From Edaphochlamys debaryana (Eukaryota; Chlorophyta; Chlorophyceae; Chlamydomonadales), in NCBI GenBank assembly GCA_016858145.1, contig JAEHOE010000054.1, positions 124,001 to 188,000 of the forward strand: a stretch of DNA of 64,000 bases. Reading direction: 5' to 3'. The notes under the pieces were generated by a model. That model was not told the origin of the DNA, did not search any database, and saw nothing but the letters and a program-made list of their open reading frames with translations. Position 1 is the first letter of the stretch. Every line of letters starts with the position of its first letter. A program made the position numbers and the translations under genes. Below, piece after piece: positions 1 through 12,620 of the stretch.

Positions 1-2615
1 TAGATAGACACGCTATAGCTGTGCTCTGCATGGCTGGCATTCTACGTACTATGCACGGCAGCTAGCGCACCGTTGGGAAGGTGGTACGGAGCTTCCGCAC
101 GAGATCTGAATACAGCTGGGGGGTGGCGGTGGAAGCGGTAGGTACGTACAGGGGGGGGGGGGCGCATGGAAGGGCGTAGCTGGGTAGATACGGAACTAGC
201 GGAACGCCGACCCGCCTGTCGCCACGAGGAGTGCGCGCACGCACCTCGAACTCCTCTTCCATAAACACCCGCGGAAGGATAGTTGTATCGTTCCCGATAC
301 CTGGCACTGGCCTGCACATTATTTGCACGTACGTAGTTGGGGGCGTTACCCTCCTAGAAAGGCAATTCCCACCTACCCGGCGGCCCGCCACCCGACCCTC
401 CCGCCGGATTTGCAAGTATTTGCCAATTACAAGTAAGCAGGGTGAGCTGCCCAGCGACTGCGATCAGCCTGCATGCAGAGCCACTCCCTGAACCTTGACG
501 CGCGCACCGCATATCATCGAGGAGGTTCTTGAGCTCCCAGAAGTTTACCCCTGGTACGTGGGACAAAGGGCGGGGCCATGAAACGCTCTATCTGCCCGTG
601 GCACCCACGGTGGTGGCATTGTCCCAGGTCATCAGCCCCTAGCGCCCACAGCATACTGACCCACTACTATGAAGTCTGGTTCAGCGGAGCCCGAATCTGT
701 TTGCATGAAGTTCCGCGTATCTTCAAAGACTTGAGGCGGCGGAAGGTAGCCAAACTTGGTCCAGCTGACAGGGGGTGGCCATCAAGGCAAGCAAGGCAAG
801 TAAGGCAAGCTTTGGGGTTAAGTTCCCGGGTGGATGCATGGAAGCAGAAGCAGGTAGGCCGGGTTCAAGAAGGTAGGGCGGGACGCGCCTTTATTTACCC
901 AGCCCGCCGCCCGCCGCTTAGCCCGTTCCCAACTTGTGGATTCATGGCCATCTAGGCCATCATTGGCATGCAGCATCAATGGATTCGTTCCGTCCGGAAT
1001 GCACTCGACCAAAACCCGGCCCTCACGCATCCGATCATCAGTCCTCACTTGAAGTCTGGGTGTAGGGACGGCACGGTGCGCTGTGCCGCAAGGGGATGCA
1101 TGCGGACAAGCACGTGGCGAAGGGATTGTGTCAAGTTGTGCGCAAAAGGCGGCTGTGCTATTTACATCTATCAGCATGCGATTTGGTTGTCTAGCTTCCT
1201 CGCTCTCCAGCTCACCGAGTACAAGCGCGCTTTCTGGTGGAGCAAGGGTGGCAGGAGGGGGGCCGGGGGGAGGGAGGCGGTGAGCTCGCTCGTGCGTGCG
1301 ATTATCACCCATCAAGCGAGCCGTACGTGAGCGTTGCATTCACAGCCAGCGCACGAACTACACGAACCCCACCACACGCACGCACCCGGGTGGTACACTG
1401 CGCCACTTGAGCGTGTCCGCCAGGGGACAAGCACGACAGGCCCTGCTCTAGACAGTATGAGGCCATGGACTGCTGAGGGATTCTCTGAGGGGAGGAGGGG
1501 CATGCAGGGGGGTTGAAGCGGGGAGGTGAACGAAGCGGGGACTACGGGGACTCGGAAACGGCTGGGGACCTTCGTTCTGGGGGCCGCCGGGGACAAGGGG
1601 GTGACGAGGGACAGGTCCCTCTAAGTCCCCAAGACCCCATACTAGAGATAGGAACTTGAACTGTTCGCTCGTGGCTTGAGCCTGAGCACAGGGGCTACGT
1701 AGGTATGTAGGTGGCGGCAGGACAATGATGTGCGAACCCTTGATGAGAACCCGTGGCCCAGGTAGGGCCGGAACGCAACCCGCCGAGCGCACCGTTGCAT
1801 TTTGGCCGTGCTCCCGCGCATCCTGTAGTCGAGAGCAACGCGATTGTATCATCTGCCGGCCACCTTTCTCCCGCAATAGGCTACTGCACGCATCCGCCCA
1901 CAGGGGGCTCACCGTATAGCAGGTGTGCTCAAGGGTCTGTATGTCCACGCTGTCCCCGATAAAGAGCACGTGCAGGGGCTTGGTATCTGAGGGCGGGACC
2001 ACAGGCGTGGGGGGTTCCGCCTACCGTTATGTAGATCGGGATCGCTGGACCGTGCTAGACCGCGCGCCTCAGCAGCGAGCTCGCTCTCACCGTTGTTGGG
2101 AGGGTTAAACAAGTACTCCCTGTACCTGCTCTTAAGCTGGCATTTTCTGTCTAAGAGCTGATACCGACCCCCTACAAAGCTGGTGTTCGTGTCGATAAGC
2201 TGCAGCGCGCGTGGGCAAGGAGCGTGAGGCAGGGATGGGCCGACGATGGCGGAGTGGATCGGTGTAATCGGTGGAAGGGTAGGTGGGGCCGCCGATCGAG
2301 GGCCAGAACAGAGTCACGCACCTGGCCCAGGTGAGCACCCGGGGAAACTACCATCTGCGGTAGGCACAGCCACAGTAGTCAGTGTGAAGCTTGAGCACCG
2401 ACTGGCTGCTGAGGCTGATGAGCTCCAGCCAACTCATGCGGCAGACCCTACCGCTTGAGGGTTCGGTATCTCGTTCCACAGCCCCGGAAGTGTTCCGTAT
2501 GGGCAAACCAAATCGCGCACCCAGGTTGGGTTGATTAGGTCGTCTACACCCTGGGCGCGTGTTGCGACGAGGGCCAGCCCTAAAACCAGCTGGCCAGCCA
2601 AAAAGCAGCTAAAGT
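1..2615 (-). CDS. Gene A: SGNH-hydrolase-like secreted protein, partial (3' end outside window)
   Basis: Diverged tandem paralog of the gene at 8,610-12,620, recognised exon by exon. Matching exons: 2452-2615 (end of a hydrophobic leader, then NPTWVRDLVCPYG), 2322-2354 (MVVSPGAHLGQ), 2091-2199 (LIDTNTSFVGGRYQLL), 1913-1986 (block I serine motif in LFIGDSVDIQTLEHTC), 1793-1822 (DAREHGQNAT), 661 to about 760 (SAEPDFIVVG), 508-550 (NFWELKNLLDDM), 245-311 (NDTTILPRVFMEEEFE) and 71-115 (LYSDLVRKLRTTFPT). Exons 1913-1986, 508-550, 245-311 and 71-115 have exactly the length of their counterparts. The exons expected between 760 and 1,790 are poorly conserved: a stretch near 1,100-1,190 reads STAAFCAQLDT, weakly like the paralog, and is not confirmed. 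No ATG lies in frame before the apparent acceptor at 2,616, so the first exon is further upstream and unplaced. The exons carrying the C-terminal catalytic His fall outside the window. I infer a working paralog, but a pseudogene with a decayed middle is possible. Confidence 0.7.
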
Positions 2616-3708
2616 CTGCGACAGGAGAGTATGGGGCTCAGCTTGGTTCAAGCCAGCAACTGCAAAGACAGCAGCACCTGCTGGCGAGCGAGGATGACAA
2701 TAATGAACTAACTCTGACCGACCGACGGCACATTTCGGTGCCAGTGCCGAGGCTTCGATAGCTGACAGCGTCTGCGAGCGTATCTGGCATAGCCTCTGTC
2801 CGCTGGCGGACTTTATAACTCACCTCCTAACAGCAGCGGCGGTCGCCAAGCGCGAGTCATGGCGTGTTTCGATATCAAAGCGTCTGTCTACAAGTCTCTT
2901 AGAGTTGACAGGCGCATGCCAACTCGGCGATGACTATGCATGGGTGACTGCACCCCGCCGCACTCTTGGAAGCGAGAAAAGGCGTGCAGTAACCTCAACC
3001 ACGGTAATGGCTGGATACACATTGAATAGACTTCTTATCGGATGATGATGATGATGATGATGTTTACAGCATCTTGGCTGTAAGCCCAAACGAGCCAAAA
3101 GGCTTCGTGAGCTTAGCAAAACGTGTGCAAAGCATATATCGCACAAAAACGCACTTATCGGATGTGGTGGTGGAAACTGGAAACTGGATGGGGTTCGTAG
3201 GTCGGGGTTCGGCATGGCCGCGATTATTCGATCGCCTCGGACGTTCAAGTTGGCTTGTTATTACGCACGCACGCAAGTCGCAAGTTTGGTGTCGAGTTCT
3301 GCTGGTTGACTGCTGTTTGTGCAGCTCTCGGAGGCCGCTTGTGGCCTCCTTTGCTTGGCACACCCACCTACTATCGTGTGCCCTTTGGTAGTCCGGACCT
3401 CGTTTCCCACAAAAGGGGGTAGAAACTGAGCTGCGCAGCAGTCTATCTGAGGTAAACCTTCACCCCCCCGTTTTCCGGCGGTAGGAGGCGAAGTCACGCA
3501 TGTAATGGCGGAGATTCGGCGACGCGGCGGGGAACAGCGGGGGGTCGGCGGACGTGAACCCATCCATCCATACATGCCGACGACGTGTTGTGTTCGATCT
3601 CAATGAGTTGAATGGGTTGGACAACAGGTGCTTTTCGGTCGTAGATTACCCTAGTTTACCGTAATGCTCTGCCTCTTTGGTCCACTTCGGTCCACTTCGG
3701 CTCGGCAT
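2616..3708. other. Upstream region of gene A, no gene seen
   Basis: About 1.1 kb between the first recognised exon of gene A and the satellite array. It should hold the true first exon and promoter of gene A on the minus strand. I see no convincing coding exon. It contains a short ATG/GAT microsatellite at 3,040-3,062 and a 10-bp tandem duplication (tccacttcgg twice) at about 3,681-3,700 just before the satellite. Confidence 0.5.
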
Positions 3709-5030
3709 CCACGCCCCAGAGACCCCCCACGCTCCAGAGACCCCCACGCCCCAGAGGCCCCACACGCCCCAGAGGCCCCCCACGCCCCAGAGGCCCCGCA
3801 CGCCTCAGAGACCCCCCACGCCCCAGAGGCCCCCCACACCCCAGAGACCCCCCACGCCCCAGAGGCCCCACACGCCCCAGAGGCCCCCCACCCCCCAGAG
3901 ACCCCCCACGCCCCAGAGACCCCCCACGCCCTAGAAACCCCCCACGCCCCAGAAACCCCCCACGCCCCAGAAACCCCCCACGCCCCAGAGGCCCCATCCA
4001 CACCAGAGACCCCCCACGCCCCAGAGGCCCCCCACGCCCCAGAGACCCCCCACACCCCAGAGACCCCACACGCCCCAGAGGCCCCCCACGCCCCAGAGGC
4101 CCCCCATACCCCAGAGACCCCCCACGCCCCAGAGGCCCCACACACGCCCCAGAGGCCCCCCACGCCCCAGAGGCCCCCCACCCCCCAGAGACCCCCCACG
4201 CCCCAGAGGCCCCCCACGCCCCAGAGGCCCCCCACGCCCCAGAGGCCCCCCACACCCCAGAGACCCCCCACACCCCAGAGACCCCCCACGCCCCAGAGGC
4301 CCCCCACGCCCCAGAGACCCCCCACGCCCCAGAGGCCCCCCACGCCCCAGAGACCCCCCACGCCCCAGAGGCCCCCCACGCCCCAGAGACCCCACACACG
4401 CCCCAGAGACCCCCCACGCCCCAGAGGCCCCCCACGCCCCAGAGACCCCCCACGCCCCAGAGGCCCCCCACGCCCCAGAGACCCCACACACGCCCCAGAA
4501 ACCCCCCACACGCCCCAGAGGCCCCCCACGCCCCAGAAACCCCCCACACCCCAGAGACCCCCCACACCCCTGAGACCCCCCACGCCCCAGAGGCCCCCCA
4601 CGCCCCAGAGACCCCCCACACCCCAGAGACCCCCCACGCCCCAGAAACCCCCCACGCCCCAGAGACCCCCCACGCCCCAGAAACCCCCCACACCCCAGAG
4701 ACCCCCCACGCCCCTGAGACCCCCCACGCCCCAGAGACCCCCCACGCCCCAGAGACCCCCCACGCCCCTGAGACCCCACACACGCCCAGAGGCCCCCCAC
4801 GCCCCAGGGCACAGGCACAGGCACAGGCATTCTGCGTCGGCCAACATCATGCGACGCCAACACCGCGGCACTACGCCCCGTTGTCTATAATAACCCCACG
4901 CCCCAGAGGCCCCCCACACCCCAGACACGGGGGGTGCTAGGGGCCTCTAGGGTGCTGGGGGCCTGTGGGGCGTGGGGGGTCTCTGGGGACCTCTAGGGCG
5001 TGGGGGGTCTCTTGGTCGCCCCAGCACTCC
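3709..5030. repeat. 18-bp GC-rich satellite array with an orientation switch
   Basis: About 60-65 head-to-tail copies of an 18-bp unit, cacgccccagaggccccc (variants agac, agaa, cacacc), run from 3,709 to about 4,810. An unrelated 80-bp interruption at about 4,811-4,893 contains a short cacagg repeat. Two or three more units follow to about 4,926. From about 4,927 to 5,030 the same unit appears in reverse complement (ggggcgtggggggtctct), so the array changes strand. Because 18 is a multiple of 3 and the unit has no stop, reading frames of about 400 codons stay open on both strands. They encode hexapeptide repeats (HAPEAP type on plus, GGLWGV type on minus). I read this as a satellite, not a protein gene. 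Confidence 0.9.
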
Positions 5031-8000
5031 CCAAGCCCTGCGCCCACCCCACCTAACCCCCCACGCCCCCCACGCCCCCGACACCCATACATAGGGACCC
5101 CCCACACACCCTTCATACCCCCCCAAGCCCTACATACGGCTTACTGAGATGAGGGTTCAGGTGCCTAGTGCCACAATGCCACAATTAATGTCGCGCGTCG
5201 TGCTGAGACACTGTGTGGTACGGCATCGTGCGCTCATCCCCCTAAATTAAAGCTCCCGGGGGCCAGAGGGTACAGGGGTTGAGGATGGCTCCGGGCCCGA
5301 AACACATGCCAACCGATGACACGCCTGCGTGAAAGTGTTTTTTCACTCGTCATGAGAGCTCTAGGCCTGCGATCATGCTGGGGCGGAGCTTGATTGATGC
5401 ACTCCCGCACGACCTTTCACTCGCGGCTATATTCTTTCCCGGTGCTCCTTATTGCTGCTGGGCAACTGACGCATCGGACGCTCAGCACACCGAGAGGTTG
5501 ACACAATGGGATACAGTCAGACAAGGGTGGCTGCCCGAAGGCAGGAAAAGGGCTGAGCCCCTTGGTCCCCCCAGGGGGCCCAATGTTCGAGTCCGCAACC
5601 CTCTCCACCACTAGTCCCCGCTGCCGCGGACCACAGGGCGTGACCCGTATAATGGCTATAAGAGCGGTTGAATCTGCGCATGCGCATTGTCCTTGTGTAT
5701 GTCTTGCTATGGTATGTACGAAGGCTCGGTTCGGGTCAGGGGAGAAGGGGGGGGGGGGGGTAGGTCCTCCTCAGGCATACATCATGCCTGATGTAAACAG
5801 AGCTTGCCGTGAGGATCCGCTTTCAGAAAAAGAAATGGGGGTTTAATTGCAAAGCTATGGGGCCCCAAAGTTCTCGGTCGGGGAAGGGGAAACGGGAGAC
5901 GAGGTTACGCGAAAAGCAGGGCCAGCAAAGTGCAACAAAGTGTCGGGGAACTTTGGGAGGCTGTGTGGCGGAGTTTTGTCACCGTGGCATAGAGCAGCGC
6001 CCAGCATCATCCCACACACCCTGAGCATGCTGCTGGCAAGTCACTGGTACCCTTCCAGCGGTGTTAGGGAGTCGGGACCGGTGGGACATGTCGGCATGCC
6101 GGGCCCCAGGCACACACGCGGCCACCTGAAGGCGTCTCCCAGGTGCTCCCGGAAGCCCGCCTTTCACTCCCGCGCCACAGACCGCACAATACTTGCAATG
6201 CACAGCCTGATATCGCCCTTTGGTGCCGAGCCGTTGGTCAATCGACGGGTCGGGGTCCGTGGCATGGTCGATGGTACCCGCCCAACGTGGGCCACCGGGA
6301 GTGGTGTGCGGGCGAAAGGCACAAAATGGCGTACGTGCAGGCCTTGTACGACAGTGTCATACACTGTACGGGTCGGTTGGTCGTCGTTCCCGGGGGGTCG
6401 GGGAACTTTGGGGCATGATATCGGGCAACTTTGTTTATTTGTACCTCCTCCCTGAGGGGAGATGGGTATGGCATGGCCCAGAGGGTCTTGGTTGCTGTCA
6501 TTGTTGCACGGCTGCCATCATGCCCCGTACCGAGGGATGCGTGTCCATGCAAGCGACGGCGAGAAAGCTGCACTGTGCGTGGGGCGGACGGCGGCATTTT
6601 TCCCCAGGCCCCATCGCGCGGAATGGGCGCCGGCCGGTAGACCAGCACACAAGGAATATGCTGCCCAAGGTCTTGAAAACTAATAGTTTCTTCCGGCGAG
6701 AGGGGGCTGATTCGGGCTTGCCGGCCGAGATCATACATGTTCGGAAGCATTTTCGCCAGCCTCTCGCGTTTCTGCCAGCCTATGGCCGGGGATGTATAGC
6801 CCGTGCTTCAGAGTATCACATATGCACGACGACAAAGCCTAGCTTGGTGTGCTCGACACCGAGAAATTTGGAGTGAGGTGAGTGAACCGTTAGGGGGCCC
6901 CGGGACAGGGGCACGCCAACCAGCCCGCATGCAGGCTCGCACCCGGCCATTATCCCGTTTGAGCCCCGCACTACACAAGGTGGCGCACCAACAACGGATA
7001 CGAGACGCATGAGGCGCTCTAACAATTCTGCGCTCAGTTTGGGCACAAGCGGGGAGGTTCCGCGACCAAACATGTCGGCATGTGAGAGCGGGGTCAATAA
7101 GTTTCCCTGCCCTCACCTACATAAGATACAGACAACGAGACTCAAGCTTGTGACATCGCGGGCTGGGCGTGTATCTTAAGTTTATGCGTGACGCAGGCTC
7201 TGGGCTCCGTGGCGGCGCCGGACGATGGGTGGAGCGTGGTGCGCACCCTGCTCGGGGACCGCTTCAATATGCGCTGACACCACACGCACGCCGACACGGG
7301 GTAATCCCGGGGGGCTTCGCCGCCCGCAGATCCTGACGGCGGGAGCTCAGCCCAAAAACGTTGGGGGCTGCGGGATCTCTGTCAGGAAAAGAATAGCTAC
7401 CACGAGGGCCGCTTCGACGCGACCGCATGGGCTTCCTCCCTCCCGGCCTGTATGGCCGCGAAAGGGGCAAGCCAACGCGTGAAAGTGGCGAGGGGGCCCA
7501 GGGTCAAGAAGGGAAGGGTAGAGGAGGAAGGGTCAGGAGGTGGAACCGCCAAGGGCGCGGAAGAGGGGGGCGAGGTGCAGATCATCATGTGTACGACATG
7601 CCCGGCGTTTGCTCCTGAGTGATGACAGCCGCTCCATCGGTTGGGGGGTCTCATGGACAAGCAATGGGGCGAAGTGCCGCGGAGTCGTGGCATCGGTTGG
7701 GGAGTTAGGACTCTGGGTGAAAGGGAACACGGGAACGAGGTTACGCGAAAAGCCAGGCCAGCAAAGTGCAACAACATCTCTGGCGAGCGACTGCCCGCAA
7801 CCCTGCTCTTGCGAGCAGAGAGCGATGTCCCTCAAAGCCAGGCGGCACATTGAAGCCTTCCAAACCCGCCCGAAGCCGTCCGAAGCCTACCACACACGGG
7901 TTACCTGCTGGAGGGGCGTGGGAGGAAACGAAGCAAGAGGGCGGGACGGACGAGGGGAATGAAGAGCGCTGGACAAGGGCGCGACCGGGCGGTCGGGGCG

Positions 8001-8609
8001 GAGGCCTGCTGATGAGAGTATCGACACCTTACAAAGCTCCTGATTGACGCACATGTTGACACAGCCTTTCCCGCTGCGTGTTGCAGAACCGAGCGAAGGG
8101 CAGCCCCCCGTAACCCTCAAGATACAACCTTTCTTCTTCTCCACTTTGTCCACCGGACGCGTTCTATATGCATGGCACCTTCTGCGCCCCCAGCCAGCAC
8201 ACTGCAAAATGATGAAGTTGCCATCACATCAACCACATGGGCTGAACATCAACCGCGACAGCACCCAAACCCACGCACCCGTCTCCCCTGGGCAGCAGAG
8301 CCACCATTGACACACCGCTGGTCACATTGGGAACTCTAGCTCCGAGGGAGTCCCTCCACCTCGCTGCTGTACCTTGAACCTCAGCAACCCTCCTTCAAGG
8401 ATGTGTGCTGCATCATCCACAGCGCCACTACGCATCTTGACCCCCGGACATTTGCAACGGCGCAGCGTCTGTAGCGGGGCCACGGGCTCTCCAGTCGGGC
8501 AGGGCCCGGGGCTCTCCAGCTTGCAAGTGCGAAGGCTTTATTGATAGATGAGACCTTTACTTCTGCGGCGGGGCGCTGGGCTCTCCGGCTTGCCCAAAGG
8601 AAAGGGGCC
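5031..8609. other. Intergenic region with dispersed direct repeats
   Basis: No supported gene. It begins with a C-rich tail of the satellite (to about 5,140). A direct repeat of about 54 bp (core gaggttacgcgaaaagc, then ccagcaaagtgcaacaa) occurs at 5,885-5,940 and 7,721-7,775, roughly 88 percent identical by eye. A shorter repeat, gtcggggaactttggg, occurs near 5,943 and 6,398. Open frames up to about 200 codons lack splice, domain or paralog support. The last ~600 bp should include the 3' UTR of gene B. The repeats suggest remnants of a mobile element, not identified. Confidence 0.5.
8029..8033 (-). terminator. Candidate TGTAA poly(A) signal of gene B
   Basis: TGTAA on the minus strand, about 577 bp past the stop of gene B. 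TGTAA is the usual chlorophyte poly(A) signal and long 3' UTRs are normal there. Short motif, so weak on its own. Confidence 0.3.
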
Positions 8610-11600
8610 TCATCGCCGAAGCAGCTCCTTAGCCTGCTTGTAATCGTGGTAGATGTTGAGGGCCACGTTGAAGGCTTCCAGGTTGAGCCACTGCGCCGGG
8701 TGGTGGGAGTCGCCGGGGGAGATGATCTGCTGCGGCACAAAGCCTGTGAAGGGGAGGGAGGGGAAGAGAGGGAAGCGCGGGTAGGGCCTCAGGGTAGGGG
8801 GGAAGGGGCATGTTTGAAACGAGGCCTGTGAGGGGACGGCGCAGGGCACGCGACGGAAAGGAAGGGGACCTGATGCGGAACGTGGGGAGGGCGGAAGGCC
8901 AAGAGACCGGAGACCGGGGCCAACGCTTTGACATGAAGCCTGGGGCAGTGCAGCAATGTGTCAGGAGGGGGGTCTAGTCGGGGTCGGGGTACTGTGGGGA
9001 GGGTCCACTGGGCACTGACGGGAACGAAGGCCAAGCCACAGCCGCTCCGCGCATGGCGCCCAGGAACATGGTGCGCAGGTCGGGGCTGGTGGTTGGGAGC
9101 CCAACGTCCCCACCTTCCGCCATGAGCCCCATGTCCACCAGCGGGATGTTGTGCTTCCGCGCAATCGCGCGCACAATGGCGTTCATCTGCGGGCGAGGCG
9201 GATGCATGGTAAGCATGTGTGACATGTGGGTCGGCACGGGGCGTTCACAGCAAGCAGCGATTCGCGCATCATCAGGGGGGCGAGCCGCTCGGGGCTCACA
9301 GCAGTGGGGGCCGCAGCGTGAGCTCGCAGCACGGATCGCTCGGAGCCCCTCACCTGCCCGATCCACATCCTGTGCGACCAGTGCTTGTGCGTCACGGAGC
9401 GTCCGGACTCTAGGTCGTGGAGCGGGGGGGCCACGGTGCGGATCTGCGGGGGCATTGGCGGGATACTTGGCCGCGGAGCTGACCAGAGGAAGGGCTAAAA
9501 GCTGAAAACGCTTTCATGCTCGCGAATGGAACACTACGTTTCCCGCGTCCAAGGGGAGGCAACAAGGCATGGCCCCTTCCCGTCGGCTGTTGCGAGCCTA
9601 GGGTAGACCCATTCCGCGATGCCGCACAGGCGACCCCGCCTCTTGCGGAGCGGGCCCGCTCGTGCTCACCAGGATCAAGGACTTGGTGGGGCGAGAGCGA
9701 GCGGGGCGAAGGGGCAGGGCGGCAAGGAGGGCGGAGACAGACCGAAGAAATCGTTAAAGGGGTCAGAGGGGATGATGGTCGCCGGCACCGAGTCCCTGCA
9801 GCGGCGCCCATAAGCCGCCCAAGGAGCACGCACGCACGCGCCCACCGGAGATGAGACGCCCACAGGAACGCCCACGGCCCCTGAAACACCCAACCAAGCC
9901 CACAACGGCATACCTTGGGGAAGACCTTGCGCATCATCATCACAGCCTCAGAATAGCGCTGGGAGGGGGTTGGACCCGAGGGTAGTGATGAGCGCCCAGG
10001 GCGGGCATGTCAGGGGCGGGCTCAAACAGGTGCGGGGTGGGGCCCAGCCGGGCCCGGCCAGGCCCAGAGGCAGCCCACAAGAGGCCCAATCGGGGCCCAC
10101 AAGAGCCCACCCGCACCTGGAGCTCGATGTCCACGAACCAGGTGGGCAGGATACGGGTGTCGTCGGTGATGCCCTCCACGGGCCTGGGGCGCGGGGGGGG
10201 GGGGGGGCGGGGGGGGGGGGAGCAGTGCGGGGCGGGCGGGGGCCAGGCGGTGAGGAGCAGGAGCAGGAACAGGAGTGGGGTGGGGTCGCAGGATGGTAGG
10301 CGTGGTAGGGGCCAGGGGCTGAAGGGGTCGCAGGCTGTGAGAGCGGAAAAGCAGGAGTGCACTCGGCTGCAGGAGGCCTGATGGGCACCCACGGCAGCCC
10401 AGGGTGGAAACGAGGGGTTTATATTCTGTGTGGCGGCTCACCTCATTCCGTCCACCAGGTGCCCGAGCTCCCAAAAGTGCACGCCTGGCGTTAGAAGCGG
10501 TCATGGATGGGCGACACGTACAGAATTCAGGCGGTTGACTGGGTAAGAGGCCGCCCAAACTTCCCGACCCTAGCCTGCAGACCCTGTGCGAGCCTCGATT
10601 TGCTCTTGTCGGACCGCCCATGCACCCCCTTTCCAGGCCAGCAAGGTGGAGCCATCAACGGCCATTACCCCACATCCCCACCACAACCAACCACCAACGA
10701 ACCTTAACCACCCACCCAGCATGATGAAGTCCGGGTCCGTCCCGGAGTTGTTGAGCATGAACTCGCGGGACTGCAGGACCAGGGCGGATGCAAGGTTCAA
10801 CCGTGTGCTGAAGAAATCAATGCGTGGGCAGTAACCCGGCCCCCACCAGGGTCAAACGTCGGGGGAGCGCTGCACCAGCACTGGCCTCGAGCCGGCTCCT
10901 CCCACCTCAACCCCCCCTTGCCGGGCTGTTTCACCACTTCGCCACTTCATCACACCGCTTGCCTGTTCAAAGAGGTACGGCATCGGCTTGAACCCCGTGG
11001 CCGAATAGTTGAAGTCCGGGTGGAGCGAGGGCACGACTCTCTGAGCGTACGACGGCACAGGTAGGGCGGACGCGGTACAAGAGGGAGGAGGGGGGCACCG
11101 GGTGCGCAGCACAGGAGAGGGAGAATGGTGCGTGGTGAGGGCGAAAGACAGGGGGCGGGCAAATAACATAGGCGCGGTTGGGGTGAGGTTCAGAAGGCAG
11201 CAAACGGCCGCCATATCAACACCATTCGATCCAGCCCAACACTTACCCCGTACATGTGAGCACGCTGCAAGGATCGTGGCGATACAGCGGCAGGTCAGAG
11301 GGGCGGGGGTAACACGCGGTTAGGTCTGGATGCGGAGGGGAGGCCAGCCAGCACTAGCCGGAGGCCTCACCCGTGTGCCCCAACCACACACACAGGGGCT
11401 TCCTTCCCGCCGCGCCTATGCTTCCTCAGGCTACACGAACAGCCTTCAACACGGACACACCACACTACCCTACGGGTTTCGAGCTAGCTCCCTTGCAACC
11501 GGCTGGCCCCCCGCCGCGCGTGCGCTGCCCTGACTTACGCGAGCAGCCCGCCCCACCCCCTGCAAGCGCCTGTGAACGTACATACCCCCACACCCTCCCC

Positions 11601-12620
11601 CAGTACCCACCCGGATCATGCACATGTTGAGCTCCCAGTGCGACCCCGGCGTGAGGCAGGTCAGGCCCTGGGCGAAGCAGTCCGCCGTGGACTGCCAGTG
11701 CGGCACGAGCTGCGCGCGGGAGGCGCAGGGAAGCAACGCAGGATTCGGATTGGTGGCTGGCGAAAGTCGGTTGTGTGCGGGAGCGCAAGGGCCAGGGCCA
11801 AGGGCCCTGCCTGACACAGAACCGCCCGGCAAGGGGCCGCACTGGCAGGGGCTCACGGTCCCAACGCACCGTGGTGTTCTGACCGTGCTCCCGGGCGTCC
11901 TGTGAGGGTAAGACACGGAATGAGGCACACCGTGGAGCACACCGGGAGTCATCTAAGCACCATGCCTTGCAACCATGCGCCAACCCTCACCGTCCAGCAG
12001 GTGTGCTCCAGGGTCTGCGAGTCCACGCTATCGCCAAAGAAAGCAATGTGTAACGGCTTGGCGTCTGGAAAAGGGATGCGGGAGTTGAGACACTGATGCG
12101 CATGAGACCTGGGGGCGATGTCCCCTGTCCCCTGCGTAGCCTGGACCCGCCACGCACCAGCCGTAGGTGGGGGGTCAAAGAGGTACTCCTTGAACCTGTT
12201 TTTAAGCTGGCAGTCTTTGTTCAGGAGCTCGTAGCGCCCCCCAACAAAGCTTGTGTTCGTGTCTATGAGCTGTGACACGGGGGGGACAGAGGGGTTTCAG
12301 GCCACTTTACGAACCGGGTGTTGCGCCGTGTCCGTCGGAGCCCGACACGAGCCGCACCTGCGGTAAATGCCCGCCGTTGGGGAAGACCATCTGCGAGCAA
12401 TAAGATGTTAGAAATTAACGTGCTGCTGGGTACTGGGGACTACCGGGCCGTCCCCACTCACCCCCTGCTGGTTTGGGAGCTCGCGCCACACGCCCGGCTC
12501 TTCACCATAGGCGCAAAGCTCCTTGATCCAGTACGGGTTGACCGAAGCGCTAGAGCTAAAGGATGCGCTCGCGGCAGAGCCTGCCGCGATGACAAGGAGA
12601 GCTACAAGGCGTGCGACCAT
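8610..12620 (-). CDS. Gene B: SGNH-hydrolase-like secreted protein
   Basis: Fifteen exons close in frame at 386 aa: 12462-12620, 12358-12390, 12158-12269, 11991-12064, 11871-11900, 11611-11709, a 17-nt microexon near 11,255, 10946-11038, 10716-10807, 10442-10484, 10117-10183, 9914-9958, 9354-9443, 9114-9186 and 8610-8743. The start at 12,620 gives a signal peptide (MVARLVALLVIAAGSAASA); an upstream in-frame ATG at 12,659 would put hydrophilic residues before it. Block I is in HIAFFGDSVDSQTLEHTC (about residue 111). The catalytic Asp/His block V is DSHHPAQWLN near residue 357. Between them are PDFIML and HFWELGHLVDGM, and IRTVAPPLHDLE. This is the Ser-Asp-His layout of SGNH/PC-esterase-like enzymes, which often act on acetyl or other esters of surface glycans. 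Substrate unknown. The exon plan matches gene A. A TATA-like catataa on the minus strand near 12,760-12,768 is a possible promoter. Confidence 0.82.

Noticed and set aside
3651..4928. Open frames of 375-425 codons on both strands in the satellite
   Set aside because: They result from an 18-bp stop-free unit; equal openness on both strands and lack of splice or family support argue against a gene.
9735..9800. Possible extra exon of gene B (SDPFNDFF)
   Set aside because: Its length (53 nt between the best sites) breaks the frame, whereas joining 9914-9958 directly to 9354-9443 keeps it.
10955..10963. GC donor after FEQ in gene B
   Set aside because: It gives the wrong phase; a GT donor at 10,945 joins exon 10716-10807 correctly.
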